From NCBI RefSeq assembly GCF_049199905.1, contig NZ_JBLZPK010000011.1, positions 1 to 64,000 on the forward strand: a stretch of 64,000 nt of DNA. Reading direction: 5' to 3'. The stretch comes from Shinella sp032095155 (lineage in GTDB: Bacteria > Pseudomonadota > Alphaproteobacteria > Rhizobiales > Rhizobiaceae). The notes under the pieces are model-generated. The model was not told where the DNA came from. It ran no database searches and saw only the letters and a program-made list of their open reading frames with translations. The position numbers were made by a program, and so were the translations under genes. Shown here piece by piece: positions 42,902 to 49,967 of this stretch (positions are counted from its first letter, which is position 1; every line of letters begins with the position of its first letter).

Positions 42902-43714
42902 TCAGGATGCGCGCTTGCCTTTCTCGCCGGCTGCCAAGCTTTTGCGCAGCGCATCCATGATGTCGATGACATTGTCGCCGGACGGGCGATCCTCACCCTT
43001 GGCCTTGCCCCTCCGCGACGATTTCAGCGCCTTCTTCTTTTTGGCGATGATATCGAGCAAGGCGTCCTGCACCGGGTCGGACACCATGTCCGCTGACCAT
43101 TTCCTGGTGTGCTGTTTGATGAACTTCTGCACCAGCGGAGTAAGCTCGGGGTCCGCCTTGTCATCGATGTCTTCGAAGTAGGATTCCTCCGGCCGGACTT
43201 CGTCGCCGAAGCGCAGCGTCCAGAGCACGATGCCCTCGCCGCGCGGCTCGAGCACGACAGCCCGTTCGCGCCGACCAATCACAAGCCTGGATATGCCGAA
43301 CACCTTGTCAGCGGACATGGCGTCACGGATGACGGCGAAGGCCTCGTGTCCGACAGGATCGTCCGGGACGAGGTAATGCGGCTTCTCCAGATAAATCCAT
43401 TCGATGCTGTCGCGCGGAACGAACTTGTCGATATCGATCGTTTTGACCGTGTCGAGGGCGACGGCATCAAGCTCATCATCGGTAAGAAGCACGTAGTCGT
43501 TCTCGCCGCGGGCGTAGCCCTTCATCTCGTCCTCATCCTTGACGGGTTTGCGTGTGACCGCATCGACATATTGCGAGACGACCCGGTTGCCCGTTTCCTT
43601 GTTGAGAGTATGAAACCGCACCTTCTCGCTTTCGGACGTCGCCGGCGACATCGAGACCGGGCAGGTCACGAGAGAGAGCTTGAGATAGCCTTTCCAATAG
43701 GGGCGGGGCGCCAT
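42902..43714 (-). CDS. ku: Ku protein (first of two)
   Basis: 270 residues from the ATG at 43714, with GAGAGAGACG upstream. The bacterial Ku core is evident: APRPYWKGYLKLSLVTCPV, VRFHTLNKETGNRVVSQYVD, and EWIYLEKPHYLVPDD. The C-terminal tail is Lys-rich, as usual for DNA binding and LigD contact. It binds broken DNA ends as a homo- or heterodimer. It lies 11 bp after the second Ku gene's stop. Confidence 0.92.
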   Translation of the reverse strand: MAPRPYWKGYLKLSLVTCPVSMSPATSESEKVRFHTLNKETGNRVVSQYVDAVTRKPVKDEDEMKGYARGENDYVLLTDDELDAVALDTVKTIDIDKFVPRDSIEWIYLEKPHYLVPDDPVGHEAFAVIRDAMSADKVFGISRLVIGRRERAVVLEPRGEGIVLWTLRFGDEVRPEESYFEDIDDKADPELTPLVQKFIKQHTRKWSADMVSDPVQDALLDIIAKKKKALKSSRRGKAKGEDRPSGDNVIDIMDALRKSLAAGEKGKRAS

Positions 43715-43725
43715 CGTCTCTCTCC

Positions 43726-44631
43726 TCAACTGGCTTTACGCTGGGCAGCCGCGTCACGGCTCGACTTCGAGGCATGCGTGCGTGTTGCGGGCTTTTGGCC
43801 GGCGCCCTTGTCGGCATTGGCAGCTGCGCGCTTCGGCTTGTCGTCGCCAGCCTTCAGCATCTTGGCGCTCTCGCGTAGGGCCGCGAGCAGATCATCAGGC
43901 TTCGAGACCTTGACCTCCTTGCGCTTCGGCAGGGCCTTGCCCTCGATCTTCGCCTTCACCAGTTCGGCGACGGCCGCTTCGTACCGATCGTCGAACGCGG
44001 CCGGATCGAAAGAGCCCTTTTTTGTGGCAATGATGTGCTTGGCGAGGTCGAGCATCTCGCCCTTGATGCGTAGCTTCGGAATCTCTTCGAACGCCTTTTC
44101 CGACGAGCGGACCTCATAGTCATATTGCATGGTGGTCGCGATCAGGCCTTTGCCGTGCGTCCGGATCAGGACCGTGCGCATCCGCCTGAACAGCACCGTG
44201 CGGGCGACTGCGGCGACCTGGGATTTCTCCATCGCCTCGCGCAGCGCCGTGAACGCATCGGACGAGACACGGTCGGTCGGGACGAGATAGTAGGGCTTGT
44301 CGAAATAGACGTCGTCGACATCGGAGCAGGGGATGAAGGCTTCGACCATGAGCGTCTTGTTGCTTTCCGGGATCGTGGCCGCGACCTCCTCAGGATCGAT
44401 CATGAGGTATTGTCCGTTCTCGATCTCGAAACCCTTTGTCTGGTCCTCGCGTTCGACCTCCTTGCCCGTGTCACTGTCGATGAAGATGCGGTTGACGCGG
44501 TTCCCTGTCCGTTTGTTGATCGTGTGAAACGAAATGCGTTCGGAGGTGCTGGCGGCCGTATAGAGACCCACCCCGCAACTGACTTCGCCGAACTTGATAA
44601 AACCCTTCCACTGGGCACGATGACCGACCAT
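43726..44631 (-). CDS. ku: Ku protein (second of two)
   Basis: 301 residues from the ATG at 44631, with GGGAG upstream. The core shows HRAQWKGFIKFGEVSCGVGL, ISFHTINKRTGNRVNRIF, VYFDKPYYLVPTD and a Lys/Ala-rich tail (KPKRAAANADKGAGQKPATR). It differs clearly from the downstream Ku, so the two may form a heterodimer, as in Sinorhizobium. It is the first gene of the ku-ku-ligase operon. Confidence 0.92.
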   Translation of the reverse strand: MVGHRAQWKGFIKFGEVSCGVGLYTAASTSERISFHTINKRTGNRVNRIFIDSDTGKEVEREDQTKGFEIENGQYLMIDPEEVAATIPESNKTLMVEAFIPCSDVDDVYFDKPYYLVPTDRVSSDAFTALREAMEKSQVAAVARTVLFRRMRTVLIRTHGKGLIATTMQYDYEVRSSEKAFEEIPKLRIKGEMLDLAKHIIATKKGSFDPAAFDDRYEAAVAELVKAKIEGKALPKRKEVKVSKPDDLLAALRESAKMLKAGDDKPKRAAANADKGAGQKPATRTHASKSSRDAAAQRKAS

Positions 44632-44834
44632 CTCGATACTCCCGACTCGACGCAACCAAAGCGAGTCAAGCGAATCACTTGCGATTTTGTTCCGCCTCTA
44701 AAATGAATCAGAAACCAATGGCTTAGGGTCCGCGCCGCTCGACTAGTGCGAGTCCGGAATATGCTTTTGATTCGTTGCATCTTTTGCCTGGAGCCGGGCG
44801 TTCTTCCAACATCGCAATCGGAAAGGAAGAAGTC

Positions 44835-45017
44835 ATGACAAAGCGTGAGACCATCGATACAGGGACCGACAAACGCTATGTTCGCCGAGACGAGAAGGGC
44901 CAGTTCAAGGAAAGCGTCGATGTCAGCCGCTCCCTGTCTGCCGACCGTCGCTACAAGGCCAAAAATGAGGCCAAGCCAGGAGAAGGTGACCACGGCGACC
45001 GGCCTACCGAGCATTGA
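44835..45017 (+). CDS. Small charged hypothetical protein
   Basis: A 60-residue protein starting after AAGGAAG. It is very hydrophilic: DKRYVRRDEKGQFKESVDVS and SLSADRRYKAKNEAKPGE. Similar proteins are common in rhizobia. No role is known. It is divergent from the Ku operon and 3 bp upstream of the HARP-like gene. Confidence 0.65.
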   Translation: MTKRETIDTGTDKRYVRRDEKGQFKESVDVSRSLSADRRYKAKNEAKPGEGDHGDRPTEH

Positions 45018-45020
45018 CGA

Positions 45021-45932
45021 ATGGCGGATGCATCCTTGGATGAGACAATGGGCGACAATGTCGAATCGGAGATGGTTGATGGTGAAGGCGGCGACGAGCG
45101 TGCCGCCGTCTCGTTTCCGTTTGACCGGATGACGGTCCAGCGATTTCGGCAGGAGTTTCCGCGCGCTCGCTGGAGCGATCGGCGCAAGGCTTGGCTCGTC
45201 CCTGGAAAGACGGCCCGGCGGCGCTTCGACCGCTGGAGAGCCAAGGAGGAATCCCGCGCCGATCCGTTTGCAGAGGAGAAGGGAAGAGACGCTTTCGCCT
45301 TCGAGCCGATCCTTAGTCCCTATCTGAGCGTCGACAAGGAAGGGTTTCGCCTCAGGACGCCCTATTCGCGAAAGATCGTGGAAGAGATCCGGCAGGTGCC
45401 CTTCGCGCGATGGGATGGAGATCACAAGATCTGGCGTGTTCCGTTCGCCTCCTACGACGAGCTCCTCCATCACTGGCAGGCGATCGAAGCCGAGGCGCAG
45501 CGCTGCGAGCCGGAGGAACGGCGCAAGCGTGCCGAGGCGCGAAAGGGCACCGAGGAAGAACGGAAAGCCCGTAGTCGCAAGGGCGAGCGCCGGCGTCGGC
45601 GCATTCCCCTTCCGGCGGGAGACCTCCCGCCGCTGGACCGGCCCATCACCACCGAAGCCTATGGCATTGTCATCGTCAGCGATATCACCGGTGAGCTGAT
45701 CGAGCACGATGAGATCGCCGATCTCTATCCGGCCTTCGGTGAAGACCGGGTTTGGGGGTTTTGGCGCGTTCCGTCGTTGGAGGCACTGGTGCAGACGTGG
45801 CCGTCGAAGACCGCGCCTCAGGATGACGAGCGCCGACGTGGCTGGTGGCTGCCGACCATAGAGGAGCTTCGCGAAGCACGACGAGCCGCGCGGTCGCGTG
45901 AACGACGAAGCGCACAGCCGGCCTCGGCCTAG
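45021..45932 (+). CDS. Protein with two HARP-like repeats
   Basis: A 303-residue basic protein. Residues ~32-72 (FPFDRMTVQRFRQEFPRARW, then DRRKAWLVP) and ~108-155 (FRLRTPYSRKIVEEIRQVPF, then ARWDGDHKIWRVP) repeat the pattern Y/F-D/S-x-x-x-V/I-x-x-(L/I)-(R/K)-x-x-P-x-A-R-W-x-x-x-x-K-x-W-x-V-P. That is the signature of the HARP domain of SMARCAL1-type annealing helicases. A charged linker and a C-terminal part (GIVIVSDITGELIEHDE) follow. No ATPase motifs are present. It starts 3 bp after the small gene and is convergent with xthA. Confidence 0.7.
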   Translation: MADASLDETMGDNVESEMVDGEGGDERAAVSFPFDRMTVQRFRQEFPRARWSDRRKAWLVPGKTARRRFDRWRAKEESRADPFAEEKGRDAFAFEPILSPYLSVDKEGFRLRTPYSRKIVEEIRQVPFARWDGDHKIWRVPFASYDELLHHWQAIEAEAQRCEPEERRKRAEARKGTEEERKARSRKGERRRRRIPLPAGDLPPLDRPITTEAYGIVIVSDITGELIEHDEIADLYPAFGEDRVWGFWRVPSLEALVQTWPSKTAPQDDERRRGWWLPTIEELREARRAARSRERRSAQPASA

Positions 45933-46717
45933 CCCGCATCGGCAGACGGCTCGATTTCGATCATGACTGGTGCGTGGTCGCTTGTGAGGTCCCAGCCGCG
46001 CGGCCGGCGCCGCACGCTCGCCGAACGCAGCCAGGGGGCGACAGCGGGACTGAGCAGGAAGTGGTCGATCCGCAGGCCCGCGTCGCGTTCGAAGGCATGG
46101 CGCCAATATTTCCAGAATGTATAGATCCGCTCGCCGGGATGGAGGTGACGAATGGCATCGGTCCAGCCTTGCGAAACCAGTTCGGCGTAAGCCTTGCGAA
46201 CCTCCGGAAGAAACAGCGCATCGTCCCGCCAGCGCTCCGGAGCATACACATCCAGATCCGTTGGCATGACGTTAAAGTCGCCCACCAGCAGGGCGGGGAC
46301 GTCGAGATCGATGAGCTCGCCGGCATAGGCGTGCAGGCGCTGAAACCAACGGAGTTTGTAGTCGAATTTCGGGCCGGGCGCGGGATTGCCGTTCGGAAGA
46401 TAGAGGCAACCGATCAGCATGCCGTCGATGGCCGCCTCGATGTAGCGGCTATGGGTGTCGTCGGCGTCGCCGGGCAAGCCACGCCGCGTCAGGAGGGGAA
46501 CAAGGTCTTTGGCTAGGATCGCCACGCCGTTCCAGCTTTTCTGGCCGTGCCAGACCGCGCCATAGCCGGCGCGCTCAAGTTCTGCGCGTGGGAACCGATC
46601 GTTCGGTGATTTCAGCTCCTGCAGGCACACCACGTCAGGGGAATCCTCCTTCAGCCAACGCAGCAGAACGGCGAGGCGCCCGTTGACCCCGTTGACGTTG
46701 TAGGTCGCGATCTTCAT
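45929..46717 (-). CDS. xthA: Exodeoxyribonuclease III family nuclease
   Basis: A 262-residue protein of the ExoIII/AP endonuclease fold. Active-site segments are MKIATYNVNGVNGR, CLQELK (metal-binding Glu), GDFNVMPTDLDVY (Asp/Asn) and the final TSDHAPVMIEI (catalytic Asp-His). It cuts abasic sites and trims 3' ends. The stop overlaps the stop of the convergent HARP-like gene by 4 bp. Confidence 0.92.
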   Translation of the reverse strand: MKIATYNVNGVNGRLAVLLRWLKEDSPDVVCLQELKSPNDRFPRAELERAGYGAVWHGQKSWNGVAILAKDLVPLLTRRGLPGDADDTHSRYIEAAIDGMLIGCLYLPNGNPAPGPKFDYKLRWFQRLHAYAGELIDLDVPALLVGDFNVMPTDLDVYAPERWRDDALFLPEVRKAYAELVSQGWTDAIRHLHPGERIYTFWKYWRHAFERDAGLRIDHFLLSPAVAPWLRSASVRRRPRGWDLTSDHAPVMIEIEPSADAG

Positions 46718-46726
46718 CGACGACCA

Positions 46727-46984
46727 TTAGAACGGCGCTAGCGAAAAGCCGGTCGGCGGGCGAGCTTCGGCCGAATCGTTTGCCGGATCGGGGTCTTCGC
46801 GATAGGCCGTCGCCTGACGTTCGGCAGCGCGCTGGATCGCCTCAAATGCCACTTTGGGCGGCCAGCCGGCGATGACGGCATGATCCACAAGCTCGCGCAC
46901 CGCGCCATCAATCGCGTTTTCGCACTCAAGCCTGACATCAGGACCGGTTGTCGGCTGTTTCGGAGGAGATATTCTGACATTCAT
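46727..46984 (-). CDS. Small hypothetical protein
   Basis: 85 residues from the ATG at 46984, with the excellent ribosome site AGGAGGTCCGCC. Core: VRELVDHAVIAGWPPKVAFE, then AAERQATAYREDPDP. No family is recognised. It lies 9 bp upstream of xthA in the same direction and may be co-transcribed. Confidence 0.6.
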   Translation of the reverse strand: MNVRISPPKQPTTGPDVRLECENAIDGAVRELVDHAVIAGWPPKVAFEAIQRAAERQATAYREDPDPANDSAEARPPTGFSLAPF

Positions 46985-47127
46985 GGCGGACCTCCTGTAC
47001 GGCTCCAAAAAGACGCCCCGCTACAGTGGCGGGGCGGCAAGCCAACATCGTGAGGCGGAGAAATGCCGAGAGCGGCGGATTCGTTCCGGTCGATTGAACA
47101 GGCATACACCAGCCGTGGGTACGAGCC

Positions 47128-47376
47128 TTAGCGAACGACCGGCACGTTGGCTTCCCGCGCTGCGGCGAGGAATGCCAACCGGGCTCTGGATGGCGAGCAT
47201 TTTCCTTCGATTGCCTTGGCCCAAAACGCGAGCGCCCGCTGGAACGCGCGTCCGTAGGTCACCGGCCACCTTTCCGCGAGGACGAACATGGCGTTCCGCG
47301 GGTCTTTGATCTCGATTGCGCGGGGCATACCTGGAAGGAGGATGGCGAGTGCATTGTCCCAAATAACAGAAAGCAT
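47128..47376 (-). CDS. DUF982 family protein
   Basis: 82 residues starting at the ATG at 47376, which an exact EcfG-type promoter places 31 bp downstream. The pattern is that of DUF982: a strand pair (AILLPGMPRAIEIKDPRNAM), the WP motif in LAERWPVTYGRA, a helix with CSPSRARLAFLAAAREANV. DUF982 is specific to rhizobia and relatives, with unknown function. Confidence 0.8.
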   Translation of the reverse strand: MLSVIWDNALAILLPGMPRAIEIKDPRNAMFVLAERWPVTYGRAFQRALAFWAKAIEGKCSPSRARLAFLAAAREANVPVVR

Positions 47377-47406
47377 TTCATTATTCCCAATCTGACCGGG
47401 GCGATA

Positions 47407-47431
47407 AACGCGGTTCAGGCAAAGTGGTTCC
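47407..47431 (-). promoter_or_regulatory. EcfG-type promoter (exact consensus) of the DUF982 gene
   Basis: Minus strand: GGAAC (47431-47427), 16 bp and CGTT (47410-47407), an exact match to the EcfG consensus. It supports the start at 47376. Confidence 0.75.
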
Positions 47432-47473
47432 CTTCGGATCGAGGAAATTTTGGCGGCTTTCTGCATGGACGAC

Positions 47474-47656
47474 TTAATTGCCCATCTTCGTCGGGACTTC
47501 CTCCCCCGGAACGGGCGTGACGTCGGGAGCTTCCTCCGGAACGACATCCGGTCCGGGTTCTTCAATTGGGCGATCGGGAATATCCGGTAGCGAGTCCGGC
47601 GTTTCTCCCGGAGGCATTTCCTGAGGTTTTTTCGGGTCTTTTGGATCGTCGGTCAT
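47474..47656 (-). CDS. Small Pro/Glu/Asp-rich protein
   Basis: A 60-residue acidic, proline-rich and surely disordered protein (MTDDPKDPKKPQEMPPGE) with the ribosome site AAAGGAGCCC. A GGAAC-type promoter is found 25 bp upstream. No function is known. Confidence 0.65.
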   Translation of the reverse strand: MTDDPKDPKKPQEMPPGETPDSLPDIPDRPIEEPGPDVVPEEAPDVTPVPGEEVPTKMGN

Positions 47657-47679
47657 GTTGGGCTCCTTTCTTGTCGACC

Positions 47680-47705
47680 AACCGTGACGATCCGGGGAAT
47701 GTTCC
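47680..47705 (-). promoter_or_regulatory. EcfG-type promoter
   Basis: Minus strand: GGAAC (47705-47701), 17 bp and GGTT (47683-47680), 24 bp before the start of the Pro-rich protein gene. Confidence 0.5.
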
Positions 47706-47830
47706 GTCCGCTGGGTGGCAGGTACGTCAAAGTTTAAAGCGCCGACGAGGAATGGATGTAGAATGGCTCATCCGGGGGTGGGCTGTCGTCGGAATGTGTG
47801 TGTTTGCTTCAGCCAGCGACAGCCAAAAGC

Positions 47831-47859
47831 GAAAGGCCCGGCGGATGCTCGGGCCTTTC
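47831..47859. terminator. Bidirectional terminator-like hairpin
   Basis: GAAAGGCCCG and CGGGCCTTTC make a perfect 10-bp stem around a 9-base loop. Reading left it is followed by CTTTTGG and reading right by GTTTCTC. It lies 62 bp after the stop of the SRAP operon, which it probably ends. Confidence 0.65.
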
Positions 47860-47920
47860 GTTTCTCATCGCGCCTCGAGGCCAATAGGCCCAGGCTCCGT
47901 TTGACAGCGGTCGATCCGGT

Positions 47921-48124
47921 TCAGGGACACCGCTTCGAGCGCCAGCGACCCTGCTGGTCGTAAACCAATCGCCAACGCCGGGCATCGCCGTCCGGATGCC
48001 AGTCTCCGAGCATCGCGACGCCGTCGCCAAATTCCACCACGCATTTTCCTTCGGTTGCTTCGGCATCCTCGATCCGGACTTCACCGCCCGGAAATGCATG
48101 GCTGTGAGGAAAGGCGAAGCGCAT
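47921..48124 (-). CDS. Small protein downstream of the SRAP gene
   Basis: A 67-residue protein whose ATG overlaps the SRAP stop codon by one base (TGATG). It is mostly beta-like: GGEVRIEDAEATEGKCVVEF, then RRWRLVYDQQGRW. No family is recognised. The tight coupling suggests a shared function. Confidence 0.6.
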   Translation of the reverse strand: MRFAFPHSHAFPGGEVRIEDAEATEGKCVVEFGDGVAMLGDWHPDGDARRWRLVYDQQGRWRSKRCP

Positions 48125-48714
48125 CAGCCGACCTGCTCCACCGAGAGTGATCCGGCCGGAAGGGGCTTGATCAGTGGTTTGGCGGACACCGAAGGATCGA
48201 GCCAATCGGCCCAACTGTCCCGTTCGAGAATGACGATCTGGCGGTCGTGATAGGGTGCGATGTCCGGCCCTGGCTCCATCGTCAACATTGTGTATGCCTC
48301 TCCCATGTCCTCTGTTTCACGCCATATGCCGGCAATGGCAAAGATCGGCTCACCGACCTTGCGGAACAGCCACTTGTCCTTGCGCTTCTTTTTTGGGTCA
48401 GCCGGAGTTGTGAACTCATAAAAACCGTCGGCGACGATGAGGCAGCGATTGGAGGTGAACTCTCGGCCTTCAGAGCGAAAATTATAGACCGGCTTTCTGG
48501 TCGGACTTGGCCAGCTCCATCGCCGCTGGACCAGTTCGCCGATGCCACGCTCGCCTTCGACGGTCCGGACGATAGGCCCGGTATCGGTGATCTTGATATC
48601 CTCGCGCGCCTCGATATTTGGGCGCCCCTCGGGAAACCGGATCTTGATCTTCAAGTGCTCGAATTCCTCGATGACCGAGGCCAGTTCGACCATCAGGCGA
48701 TAATCGTTGCACAT
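48124..48714 (-). CDS. yedK: SOS response-associated peptidase (SRAP, YedK/HMCES family)
   Basis: A 196-residue protein with the invariant N-terminal Cys (Met-CNDYR), which forms a covalent bond with abasic sites in single-stranded DNA. The other active-site parts are NFRSE (Asn), GFYEF (Glu) and APYHDRQIVIL (His). It shields abasic sites at replication forks. Its place next to DinB and the ImuABC/DnaE2 set fits a damage-tolerance cluster. Confidence 0.9.
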   Translation of the reverse strand: MCNDYRLMVELASVIEEFEHLKIKIRFPEGRPNIEAREDIKITDTGPIVRTVEGERGIGELVQRRWSWPSPTRKPVYNFRSEGREFTSNRCLIVADGFYEFTTPADPKKKRKDKWLFRKVGEPIFAIAGIWRETEDMGEAYTMLTMEPGPDIAPYHDRQIVILERDSWADWLDPSVSAKPLIKPLPAGSLSVEQVG

Positions 48715-48806
48715 GGCTCCTCCGATTGGCGGGCTTCGTTGCGATGCAATGGCAATGTAAGGCGGCCCGGCCGAATTTCGACCGACGGGGCCTGAAGTCG
48801 ACCAAA

Positions 48807-49928
48807 CTAGATCTGCAGTTCGAGCTGGCCCGCCTCGCTCACCTCGTCATCGATGAAGGACGACAGCGTAATGCCGAGCAGGCGAATACCTTTTGCGGTC
48901 GGGAACAAGGGATCGAGCAGCAATTGCGCGATGGCTTCAAGATCGTCCATCGTGGCGATCGGCGCCGTCGTCGTCTTGCTGCGCGTGATGATCTGGAAGT
49001 CGGCATATTTGACCTTCAGCGTCACCGTGCGCCCATGGAGCCTCTTCGCCTCGCATTGACGCCAGACCTTCGTGGCGATTGGGGTGATTTCGGCGCGGGC
49101 CGCCGCGTGATCGAAGATGTCGATTGTGAAGGTGTCTTCCGCGCCGAGCGATTTGCGCGGTCGATCCGGCTGGACTGCCCGGTTATCGATGCCGCGCGAG
49201 ATGTTGTAGTACCAGGCGCCAGACTTGCCGAAATTTTGCTGTAGGAAGGCCAGCGATTTCGCCTTAAGGTCTGCGCCGGTGAAGATGCCGAGCTGTTCCA
49301 TTTTCGATGCGGTGGACGGCCCAACACCATGAAATTTCTTGACCGTGAGAGACTCGACGAAAGCAGGTCCGCTTTTTGGCGTGATGACGGCCTGACCGTT
49401 CGGCTTGTTCAAATCCGACGCCATCTTGGCCAAGAACTTGCAATAGGAAATACCGGCCGAGGCGTTGAGGCCGGTGACTTCCTTGATGCGCGCCCGGATG
49501 ATTGTCGCGATCTCGGTGGCGATCGGGATGCCCTGCTTGTTTTCGGTGACATCAAGATAGGCTTCATCGAGGGAAAGCGGCTCTATCAGGTCCGTGTGCT
49601 CGGCAAATATCTCCCGGATCTGCGCGGAGACAGCGCGATAGGTTTCGAAGCGCGGCGGCACGAAGATGAGGTCCGGGCAGCGTCGTTTGGCGGTGACGGA
49701 CGGAAGGGCGGAACGAACACCGAAAGCGCGTGCCTCGTAGCTCGCTGCGGCGACAACGCCGCGCGCCGCGGAGCCGCCGACGGCGACGGGCTTGCCGCGC
49801 AGTTCCGGATTGTCGCGCTGTTCGACGGAGGCGTAAAAGGCATCCATGTCGACATGGATGATGCGTCGGACCCGCTGCTCGCCATCCGCACCCATCGCCA
49901 TCGTCTCGGTCGGGTCCTGTCTATCCAT
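48807..49928 (-). CDS. dinB: DNA polymerase IV (DinB, Y family)
   Basis: A 373-residue translesion polymerase with the catalytic residues in IIHVDMDAFYASVEQR and EPLSLDEAYLDVTE, the steric-gate region, and the little-finger domain. The C-terminus LGITLSSF and QLELQI lies where a beta-clamp-binding peptide is expected. No LexA site is visible in the 39-bp spacer upstream. Confidence 0.93.
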   Translation of the reverse strand: MDRQDPTETMAMGADGEQRVRRIIHVDMDAFYASVEQRDNPELRGKPVAVGGSAARGVVAAASYEARAFGVRSALPSVTAKRRCPDLIFVPPRFETYRAVSAQIREIFAEHTDLIEPLSLDEAYLDVTENKQGIPIATEIATIIRARIKEVTGLNASAGISYCKFLAKMASDLNKPNGQAVITPKSGPAFVESLTVKKFHGVGPSTASKMEQLGIFTGADLKAKSLAFLQQNFGKSGAWYYNISRGIDNRAVQPDRPRKSLGAEDTFTIDIFDHAAARAEITPIATKVWRQCEAKRLHGRTVTLKVKYADFQIITRSKTTTAPIATMDDLEAIAQLLLDPLFPTAKGIRLLGITLSSFIDDEVSEAGQLELQI

Positions 49929-49967
49929 CGCCTTTGGCCGCGTACGCTCGCATCCTGCCCGCGTGTG

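Noticed and set aside
44674..44699. GTTCC with a CTT/AAG partner 18 bp away upstream of the second Ku gene, considered as an EcfG promoter
   Set aside because: The -10 box would read GCTT and not NGTT, and the spacer is long. The match is too weak to call.
44400..46106. A 568-codon minus-strand frame
   Set aside because: It spans the Ku start, the small charged gene and the HARP-like gene in antisense. It has no domain.
47752..47904. Short plus-strand ORF (about 50 codons) starting MDVEWLIRGWAVVG
   Set aside because: It contains the perfect GAAAGGCCCG/CGGGCCTTTC terminator hairpin in its middle and ends in unstructured sequence, so translation is unlikely.
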